A stretch of 6,128 nucleotides of DNA from Saprospiraceae bacterium (GTDB lineage Bacteria > Bacteroidota > Bacteroidia > Chitinophagales > Saprospiraceae), in assembly GCA_013361075.1 (NCBI GenBank), contig JABWAJ010000355.1, forward strand, positions 1-6,128, given 5' to 3'. Under the pieces are notes generated by a model. It did not search any database. It was given only the letters and a program-made list of their open reading frames with translations, and was not told the origin of the DNA. Position 1 is the first letter of the stretch; each line of letters begins with the position of its first letter. Shown one piece after another: positions 1 through 4,530 of the stretch. The position numbers were made by a program, and so were the translations under genes.

Positions 1-118
1 AGTGACCTTTACTGCCGGAATAAAAAAAAATACCTATCTTTAACAAACCTTTAAGCTCCTTTGAAGGTCATATTGGGACAACATCTGCGTTATGCACCAA
101 AAATATCTTGATTTATCC

Positions 119-757
119 ATGAAGTACCTATTGTCCGCCTGCTTAATACTGCTTTTTGCTGTTACCGCGCTCCACGCCCAGGAAAATGAAAAACACCTGC
201 TCCAGTTCAGCGGTATGGTGCTGGACGGTGGCGACGAACAGCTTTATCCGGTACCCTATACCAACATTCTGGTGAAAGACAAAGGGCGGGGTACGTACTC
301 GGATTTCAAAGGATTTTTCTCTATTGTGGTGGAAAAAGGCGATGTGATCGTGTTTTCAGCGATTGGCTATAAAACCGTAGAATTCAAAATTCCCGAAGAA
401 TTGACGGAAGATCGCTATTCGATTGTGCAGCTGATGACACAGGATGTGATCAACCTGCCGGAAACGGTGGTATTCCCCTGGCCCAGCCGCGACCATTTCA
501 AGCTGGAATTTCTGGCAATGGACGTCACGCCCGAATTGCAGGAAAAAGCCATGCAAAACCTCGCCAACGAAACGCTGCGCCGCATGCGCAACGAAGTCGT
601 GGCCGATGGTAAAGAAAACGCCAGCTACTACATGCGCCAGCAGTCGCGTCAATACTACTACATCGGCCAGCAGCCCCCGATGAACATTTTCAACCCGGTA
701 GCGTGGAAGAAATTTTTCGACGCCTGGAAAAATGGCGATTTCAAAAAGAAGAACTGA
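119..757 (+). CDS. Secreted protein with carboxypeptidase-regulatory-like domain (Bacteroidota type), function unknown
   Basis: From the chosen start the protein has 212 residues. Residues 1-20 (MKYLLSACLILLFAVTALHA) form a classic Sec signal peptide, with likely cleavage before QENE, so the protein is exported to the periplasm or outer membrane. Residues about 30-105 resemble the CarboxypepD_reg_2 beta-sandwich domain: a G-x-V-x-D opening, then PVPYTNILVKDKGRGTYSD, FKGFFSIVVEKGD and FSAIGYK. This domain is common at the N-terminus of Bacteroidota surface proteins and TonB-dependent receptors. Here no receptor barrel follows. The remaining ~105 residues are a charged, Tyr- and Gln-rich tail (YYMRQQSRQYYYIGQQPP) with no catalytic motif that I recognise. 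An in-frame ATG at 92 would add nine residues before the signal peptide. I prefer 119 because it gives a normal signal peptide and has an A/T-rich upstream stretch. No Shine-Dalgarno is visible. It stands alone and ends at the strong terminator. The domain call is fairly sure; the role is unknown. Confidence 0.85.
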   Translation: MKYLLSACLILLFAVTALHAQENEKHLLQFSGMVLDGGDEQLYPVPYTNILVKDKGRGTYSDFKGFFSIVVEKGDVIVFSAIGYKTVEFKIPEELTEDRYSIVQLMTQDVINLPETVVFPWPSRDHFKLEFLAMDVTPELQEKAMQNLANETLRRMRNEVVADGKENASYYMRQQSRQYYYIGQQPPMNIFNPVAWKKFFDAWKNGDFKKKN

Positions 758-786
758 CGCCTTTCGGCAAAAGGTGAGCAATAACA

Positions 787-831
787 AAGACCGCAAAGCA
801 ACATGATGTGCTTTGCGGTCTTGCTTGTTTT
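787..831. terminator. Strong hairpin terminator between convergent genes, probably bidirectional
   Basis: A perfect 14-bp inverted repeat has its left arm AAGACCGCAAAGCA at 787-800 and its right arm TGCTTTGCGGTCTT at 809-822, with an 8-nt loop. On the plus strand it is followed by a T-rich tail (GCTTGTTTTA, 823-832), 30 bp after the stop of the secreted-protein gene. Read on the minus strand, the same stem is followed by TTGTTATTGCTC, also T-rich, about 80 nt past the rpmH stop. It is therefore placed to stop transcripts from both sides. A weaker composite hairpin (CCGGG 833-837 with CCCGG 864-868, inner GCAG/CTGC) lies between it and rpmH. Confidence 0.9.
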
Positions 832-901
832 ACCGGGAAAGTACGCAGTAAGATGCTGCTTGCCCGGATTATGGTGATCGCAGGCGGAGTGTGCAAAAAG
901 C

Positions 902-1057
902 TTACTTCGCGCCTTTTTCGTCGGAAACAGTCAGTTTGTGGCGGCCATTTGCGCGGCGGCTCGCAAGTACTTTGCGGCCATTTTTGGTAGCCATACGCGT
1001 GCGGAAGCCATGTTTGTTTACCCGCTTGCGCTTTGATGGTTGGTACGTCCTTTTCAT
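902..1057 (-). CDS. rpmH: 50S ribosomal protein L34 (bL34)
   Basis: A 51-residue, very basic protein that reads MKRTYQPSKRKRVNKHGF, then RTRMATKNGRKVLASRR, then ANGRHKLTVSDEKGAK. The MKRTYQPS-KRKR-HGFR-RM-T-GR-VL-RRR-GR-KL pattern is the signature of bL34, a small RNA-binding protein of the large ribosomal subunit that packs against 23S rRNA. The C-terminal extension VSDEKGAK is slightly longer than in E. coli L34 (46 aa). It reads toward the shared terminator. The start ATG has no Shine-Dalgarno, but a matching promoter lies 45-77 nt upstream. In many bacteria rpmH is followed by rnpA; here no rnpA follows, and the gene appears to be transcribed alone. Confidence 0.97.
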   Translation of the reverse strand: MKRTYQPSKRKRVNKHGFRTRMATKNGRKVLASRRANGRHKLTVSDEKGAK

Positions 1058-1101
1058 TGCTTGTATCTTTTAACCTTTAACCAGTCTTTTAAAATGGCTG
1101 G

Positions 1102-1134
1102 CAAAGGTAAATTTAATATTTCAAAACCTCAAAA
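1102..1134 (-). promoter_or_regulatory. Bacteroidota-type promoter of rpmH
   Basis: On the minus strand a TTTTG (-33 type, plus-strand 1130-1134) is followed after 20 nt by TACCTTTG (-7 type, 1102-1109). This matches the known Bacteroidota housekeeping-sigma pattern TTTG / TAnnTTTG in both boxes and in spacing. Transcription would begin around 1094-1097, giving rpmH a leader of about 38 nt. An imperfect 6-bp hairpin (CCAGCC/GACTGG on the minus strand, 1081-1101, one G:U pair) overlaps the expected start. Confidence 0.75.
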
Positions 1135-1172
1135 CAAAATTCCGCGAATCTTCAGACTTTTTGCGACACCGA

Positions 1173-1742
1173 CTAAACCGTCATGATTTCCTTGTCTTTA
1201 GCTTCCACCACAACATCCACTTTTTTGATGTAATTGTCGGTCAAGGTTTGCACTTCTGCCTCTTTGCGCTTGCCGGCATCTTCGGGATAGCCATCTTTGA
1301 TCGCTTTTTTGATTTCCTCCATGGCATCGCGGCGGGCATTCCGAATGCCTACTTTTGTTTCTTCGCCCATCACTTTCGTTTTTTTGACCATCTCTTTGCG
1401 GCGCTCTTCCGTTAGCGGAGGAATGCTGAGCCGGATCATTTCCCCGTCGTTTTGGGGCGAAACACCCAGATTGGCTTCAAAAATCGCTTTTTCAATGTGC
1501 TGGATCATGGATTTTTCCCAGGGCTGGATCACCACGGTGCGCGAATCGGAAACGCTGACGTTGGCCACCTGGTTAAGCGGCGTCGGATTTCCATAATAAG
1601 AAACAACCAACCCGTTTAACATGGCAGGAGAAGCCTTTCCTGTGCGAACTTTTGTCAGTTCACGTTGCAGGTGTTCGAGCGCATGATCCATGGCTTCATG
1701 TGCATGGTCAAGAGCAAAACTGACCGCTTCTTCTTGTTGCAT
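1173..1742 (-). CDS. frr: Ribosome recycling factor (RRF)
   Basis: A protein of 189 residues, close to the usual ~185. RRF works with EF-G to split the post-termination ribosome into subunits and free the mRNA and tRNA. Family marks in order are RTGKASPAML (33-42), the hinge into the beta-rich domain II; PTPLNQVANVSV (53-64); the IQPWEKSMIQHIEKAI segment (72-87); the IPPLTEERRKEMVK block (107-120); and the VGIRNARRDA block (131-140), whose Arg134 lies in the conserved ribosome-contacting Arg region. The long flanking helices of domain I are at 1-30 and 105-185. I chose the ATG at 1742 because an in-frame TTG at 1841 would add 33 residues unlike any RRF. No Shine-Dalgarno is visible (CAAGAGTCTT precedes ATG). 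A hairpin lies 29 nt upstream in the leader. A weak -7-like TATTTTTA (minus strand, 1792-1799) could give it its own start. It lies 115 nt after the peptidase gene, and the usual partner pyrH is not adjacent. Confidence 0.97.
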   Translation of the reverse strand: MQQEEAVSFALDHAHEAMDHALEHLQRELTKVRTGKASPAMLNGLVVSYYGNPTPLNQVANVSVSDSRTVVIQPWEKSMIQHIEKAIFEANLGVSPQNDGEMIRLSIPPLTEERRKEMVKKTKVMGEETKVGIRNARRDAMEEIKKAIKDGYPEDAGKRKEAEVQTLTDNYIKKVDVVVEAKDKEIMTV

Positions 1743-1770
1743 AAGACTCTTGTTTTGATTTTTTTGATGT

Positions 1771-1786
1771 TTCCGCTTGGGCGGAA
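1771..1786 (-). repeat. Short hairpin in the frr leader
   Basis: A perfect 6-bp inverted repeat, TTCCGC-TTGG-GCGGAA, lies 29 nt upstream of the frr start. On the minus strand it reads TTCCGC-CCAA-GCGGAA and is followed by an A-rich stretch, so it lacks the T-run of a terminator in that direction. It could be a leader stem that affects translation or RNA stability. A 6-bp stem can also occur by chance. Confidence 0.4.
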
Positions 1787-1827
1787 TATGATAAAAATAT
1801 GGTAAACATCCCGTTCTGAAACTCCTG

Positions 1828-1841
1828 TTGGCACTTGCCAA
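1828..1841. repeat. 14-bp palindrome between peptidase gene and frr
   Basis: TTGGCA-CT-TGCCAA is a perfect dyad with only two central bases. It begins 17 bp past the peptidase stop and lies about 86-99 bp upstream of the frr ATG. The tight centre makes it a poor RNA hairpin and a better shape for a homodimeric DNA-binding protein. It lies about 30 bp upstream of the weak -7-like box for frr. An operator role is inference only. Confidence 0.3.
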
Positions 1842-1857
1842 TTTGTTCCTTACCCTT

Positions 1858-2562
1858 TTAATTCCGGTTTGTCGCTCCCAAATAGCGCATGACTAAGTAA
1901 AGAAGCATAACCAACGACGACAAAGCTGCCGAAACATAGGTCATAGCAGCCCACCACAGCGCATCTTTGGCACCTTCGTACTCCTGGCCGTGGGTCACGT
2001 TGCTTTGGCTAAGCCACGCTAAAGCGCGTTTGCTGGCATCGAATTCAACCGGCAGGGTAATGAAGCTGAAAACCGTCGTCACCCCAAATGCAAAAATCGT
2101 AATCAGCATCAGCTGAGGCATGGTAGAGAGCGTCATGAAGGCAATGATCAGCAGAAATTGCTGGGCCATAGCCGAGATATTGACGATGGGCACTAAAGTA
2201 GAACGCAGTTGCAGCATGCTGTAAGCCTGGGCATGCTGAACGGCATGCCCGCATTCGTGCGCAGCCACAGCCGCGGAAGCAATGTTTCGGCCCTGATAGA
2301 CATCAGGACTGAGGCTGACGGTTTTGGTCAGCGGATTGTAATGATCGCTCAGGAAACCATGTCCTTCAACAATTTTTACATCGCGTATGCCATAGTGGCG
2401 CAGCATGGCTTCGGCGACTTCCTGGCCACTGAGGCCTGTTCGTATGGGCATTTGGCTGTAGTGCGCAAATTTGCTTTTAAGGCGTTGGCTGAAAAACATG
2501 CCAACCAGCGACAAAATGCCGCCAACAATCATATAGCCTAAATAACCATCCGGAAGCATCAT
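1858..2562 (-). CDS. YugP-type integral membrane zinc metallopeptidase
   Basis: A protein of 234 residues from the ATG at 2562. It matches the YugP/Zn_peptidase_2 family (PF04298), membrane proteins with a zincin motif whose physiological substrates are mostly unknown. HECGH at 102-106 is the HExxH motif, with His102 and His106 as zinc ligands and Glu103 as catalytic base. PVEFDASKRAL at 171-181 supplies the likely third ligand, Glu173, which is typical of this family. The GLSG-EVA-ML-YGI-DV-IVEG block (43-67) and the LSDHYNP-TKTVSLS-DVY block (71-89) are also family hallmarks. Hydrophobic segments lie at about 8-26, 133-170 (probably two) and 205-227. A TTG at 2586 would add eight residues; I prefer ATG 2562, or the adjacent ATG 2559, preceded by an A-rich run. 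It starts 35 nt after serS with no terminator between, so cotranscription is likely. The family call is strong; the cellular role is unknown. Confidence 0.92.
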   Translation of the reverse strand: MMLPDGYLGYMIVGGILSLVGMFFSQRLKSKFAHYSQMPIRTGLSGQEVAEAMLRHYGIRDVKIVEGHGFLSDHYNPLTKTVSLSPDVYQGRNIASAAVAAHECGHAVQHAQAYSMLQLRSTLVPIVNISAMAQQFLLIIAFMTLSTMPQLMLITIFAFGVTTVFSFITLPVEFDASKRALAWLSQSNVTHGQEYEGAKDALWWAAMTYVSAALSSLVMLLYLVMRYLGATNRN

Positions 2563-2597
2563 ACTTTTTTTGGTTAGGTTAAACAATCCCGACCCAA

Positions 2598-3875
2598 TCA
2601 GGAAATGCGTTCAAATCCCGTATAAGGGCGCAATGCTGATGGAATAACAATGCCTTCGGGTGTTTGGTTGTTTTCCATCAAAGCGGCTACAATGCGGGCC
2701 AGGGCCAGCGCAGAGCCATTAAGCGTATGGGCCAGGCGATTGGTTTTGCCGTCGCGGAAACGCAGTTTCATGCGGTTGCTTTGGAACGTTTCAAAGTTGG
2801 AAACCGAACTGACTTCCAACCAGCGTTTTTGAGCAGCCGACCAGACTTCAAAGTCGAACGTGAGGGCTGAAGTAAAACCCATATCGCCGCCACACAGACG
2901 CAGGATGCGGTAAGGAAGCTCTAATTTTTGCAGCAAACTTTCCACATGCGCCAACATACCCATGAGGGCGTCATACGACCGGTCGGGGTGTTCAATCCGA
3001 ACAATCTCGACTTTGTCGAACTGGTGAACGCGGTTCAGGCCGCGTACATGAGCGCCATAAGAACCCGCTTCCCTACGGAAACAAGGGGTGTAGCCCGTCA
3101 TGCAAATCGGAAAATCCGACTCGTCTAATATGACGTCGCGATAAATATTTGTCACCGGTACTTCTGCTGTGGGAATCAGGTACAGGTCGTCTTCGGTAAT
3201 GTAGTACATCTGGCCTTCCTTATCCGGAAGCTGGCCGGTAGCCGTTGCAGTGGCTTCATTCACCATCAGTGGCGGCTGTATTTCTTCGTAACCGGCTTCA
3301 GCAGCAGCATCTAAGAAAAAACCGATCAGGGCCCGCTGCAGCCGCGCTCCCTTGCCCCGGTAAACCGGGAACCCCGCGCCGGTAAGCTTAACGCCCAACT
3401 CCAGGTCGAAGAGGTTGTATTTTTTTGCCAATTCCCAGTGTGGCAGAGCGGTTTCGCCCAATTCGGGCAGAGGGGCAGGCCAATCCTTATACACATCATT
3501 GTCTTCCGCTGAAACGCCGAAAGGAACAGACTCGTGCGGAATGTTCGGAACTTTATAAAGCAGGTTGGTCAACTGGGTAGTACTTTCTGCCAGTTGCACC
3601 TCCAATTGGTCGGTTGCTCCTTTGAGTTCATTGACCCGGTTGCGTGCTGAAGTTGCTTCGTCAGCTTTTCCGGCTTTCATCAACTCTCCGATGGCTTTCG
3701 ACATCTGGTTCCGTTCAGCCAATGCATTGTCTATTTCAGTTTGCAGACTGCGGCGCCGGTCGTCCAAAGCAATCAGGTCATCAACAATCTTCAGATCTTC
3801 CTCTTTGAAATTTCTGCGCTTTAACCCTTCGATCACACGGTCTTTACTTTCCCTGATAAAGCTGATTTGTAGCAT
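2598..3875 (-). CDS. serS: Seryl-tRNA synthetase
   Basis: A protein of 425 residues, the usual length for bacterial SerRS, which charges tRNA(Ser) with serine in an ATP-dependent class II reaction in the cytoplasm. The N-terminal tRNA-binding coiled coil spans about 28-103, between MLQISFIRES and the conserved NIPHESVPFG turn (111-120). The catalytic core has motif 1 around 175-205 (GFFLDAAAEAGYEEIQPPLM), the serine-binding IPTAEVP loop (234-240, with the TxE signature), motif 2 FRREAGS at 266-272 followed by RGLNRVHQFDKVE, and motif 3 at 384-402 (TLNGSALALARIVAALMEN, with Arg394). The C-terminus IPSALRPYTGFERIS is also typical. A TTG at 4142 would give an 89-residue extension with no SerRS similarity, so the ATG at 3875 is the start. 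No Shine-Dalgarno is present. A TATCTTTG -7-type box lies upstream at 3955-3962. It is probably cotranscribed with the downstream peptidase gene. Confidence 0.98.
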   Translation of the reverse strand: MLQISFIRESKDRVIEGLKRRNFKEEDLKIVDDLIALDDRRRSLQTEIDNALAERNQMSKAIGELMKAGKADEATSARNRVNELKGATDQLEVQLAESTTQLTNLLYKVPNIPHESVPFGVSAEDNDVYKDWPAPLPELGETALPHWELAKKYNLFDLELGVKLTGAGFPVYRGKGARLQRALIGFFLDAAAEAGYEEIQPPLMVNEATATATGQLPDKEGQMYYITEDDLYLIPTAEVPVTNIYRDVILDESDFPICMTGYTPCFRREAGSYGAHVRGLNRVHQFDKVEIVRIEHPDRSYDALMGMLAHVESLLQKLELPYRILRLCGGDMGFTSALTFDFEVWSAAQKRWLEVSSVSNFETFQSNRMKLRFRDGKTNRLAHTLNGSALALARIVAALMENNQTPEGIVIPSALRPYTGFERIS

Positions 3876-3954
3876 AATGGGTGTAGAAGTTAAAAAAAAC
3901 TTAAGATGCTTGTGAAATATAAACTTTAAGCGCCAAATGCAGTTAAAATTTTCG

Positions 3955-3962
3955 CAAAGATA
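3955..3962 (-). promoter_or_regulatory. -7 box of the serS promoter
   Basis: The minus strand reads TATCTTTG, an exact match to the Bacteroidota TAnnTTTG element, 80 nt upstream of the serS ATG. No good TTTG stands at the expected -33 position (about 3982-3986, where the minus strand reads ACTTA), so the upstream element is weak or absent. The predicted leader is about 70 nt and includes a T8 run close to the start codon. Confidence 0.5.
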
Positions 3963-3966
3963 GTAC

Positions 3967-3994
3967 TTGCATTTAGAAAATAAGTGTATTTTTG
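3967..3994 (+). promoter_or_regulatory. Candidate promoter reading toward rho
   Basis: The plus strand has TATTTTTG at 3987-3994, an exact TAnnTTTG match, with a TTG at 3967-3969. The spacer is 17 nt, shorter than the preferred 19-20, so the -33 assignment is tentative. Transcription would begin near 4001, which would give rho a leader of about 530 nt or drive a separate short RNA. It interleaves with the serS promoter on the other strand: the -7 boxes are 24 bp apart, so each box falls near the other promoter's -33 region. Confidence 0.4.
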
Positions 3995-4184
3995 CTCGCG
4001 TAAAGTTTGCAAAACACGCCACTGCGAGCTGCAGCCACTTTGAAAACATCCTGTTCTCAATTCCTGATTCAGATTCCTCTACATCTTTTTTCACAACGCA
4101 AAAGAAAAAGAGCGGTCGAAGGCCTATACAGGCATTGGGCAAGGATAAAGTGAAAGCAATTCAGCTTTGATAAATGTTCCAGTA

Positions 4185-4247
4185 AACTGCTCTGTATATT
4201 TTAGCGAGATAGCCGGCAATGAAACGGACTGAGCAGTTGTATTTTTT
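4185..4247 (+). terminator. Terminator-like hairpin with T6 run in the rho leader
   Basis: AACTGCTC (4185-4192) pairs perfectly with GAGCAGTT (4231-4238). Inside it, AGCCG (4210-4214) can pair with CGG-a-CT (4225-4230, one bulge). The stem is followed by GTATTTTTT, with six Ts at 4242-4247. This is the general form of an intrinsic terminator or attenuator, but the loop between the arms is large (38 nt), which weakens the call. If active, it would end a transcript of about 245 nt started near 4001, either an attenuated rho leader or a small RNA. Confidence 0.35.
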
Positions 4248-4390
4248 GCAAGCCTGAGATTTCAATTCAATTCAAATTGCGGCACACTTCACAACCCCCC
4301 GGCAGGCTTATGCCCGGGAAATTTTCAACACACAGTTCTTTTTTATAGATGAATGATATTGACGGAGCGGAGCATATTTGGCAGGAAGGG

Positions 4391-4483
4391 CAGTATTGTC
4401 CGGCCTCCCCGAACTTATTCCTTCGTATAAAACACAACGAACATAGGCTAATGAGCGCCAATCGACTGCCCGGTAATACTGGG
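4391..4483 (+). promoter_or_regulatory. Two mutually exclusive RNA foldings before rho
   Basis: Long-range pairing: CAGTATT (4391-4397) with AATACTG (4475-4481), and CCGG (4400-4403) with CCGG (4470-4473), giving 11 bp with a small internal bulge and about 66 nt enclosed. Local alternative: CCCGGT (4469-4474) with ACTGGG (4478-4483), a 6-bp stem with a 3-nt loop. Both use the same bases, so only one can form. This is the general shape of a switch 48-140 nt before the rho start codon. It was found by eye and not scored thermodynamically. Confidence 0.3.
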
Positions 4484-4530
4484 GGCAATTGCACGCGTAG
4501 TAGCAAAAATCATAACACACCACAATCATT

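Larger units (their letters stand above)
4001..4530 (+). promoter_or_regulatory. rho: Gene-free structured leader region upstream of rho
   Basis: No convincing protein gene was found in this stretch on either strand, and no tRNA, tmRNA, RNase P or 6S signature was recognised. It is A/T-rich at the start and contains several foldable elements: a terminator-like hairpin at 4185-4247, three direct TTCAA copies at 4261-4275, a bulged stem at 4298-4318 (CCCGGCA with TGCC-C-GGG), and two competing foldings at 4391-4483. In E. coli, rho is autoregulated through Rho-dependent termination in its leader; a comparable long leader here is plausible but inferred. A -7-like CATATTTG (4373-4380, one mismatch, no -33) is the only candidate closer promoter I saw. 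Confidence 0.4.

Noticed and set aside
3..70. 7-bp inverted repeat TGACCTT (3-9) / AAGGTCA (64-70) before the first gene
   Set aside because: Short arms separated by 54 bp are expected by chance; no convincing promoter was seen there either, only a -7-like TATCTTTA at 35-42 without a -33 box.
356..796. 146-codon minus-strand ORF opposite the secreted-protein gene
   Set aside because: It is a shadow of a well-supported gene with a signal peptide and domain, and it has no family resemblance.
1743..1841. 33-residue N-terminal extension of frr from a TTG
   Set aside because: RRF proteins begin near MQQEEAV; the extension is unlike the family, and crosses a leader hairpin and the 1828-1841 palindrome.
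3876..4142. 89-residue N-terminal extension of serS from a TTG
   Set aside because: SerRS homology begins exactly at ATG 3875, and the extension would cross the serS promoter box.
3967..4170. 67-codon plus-strand ORF upstream of rho
   Set aside because: It starts only at TTG, contains no internal ATG, and overlaps the predicted promoter; the peptide has no family resemblance.
4261..4275. Three tandem TTCAA copies
   Set aside because: A 15-bp low-complexity run in an A/T-rich gap, with no adjacent dyad or binding-site pattern.
4001..4530. A known structural RNA (6S, RNase P, tmRNA or tRNA) in the gap before rho
   Set aside because: I saw none of the conserved boxes of RNase P, no tRNA-like TTCRANTC arm with CCA end, and no sequence match to 6S. 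A covariance-model search of this segment would be decisive.
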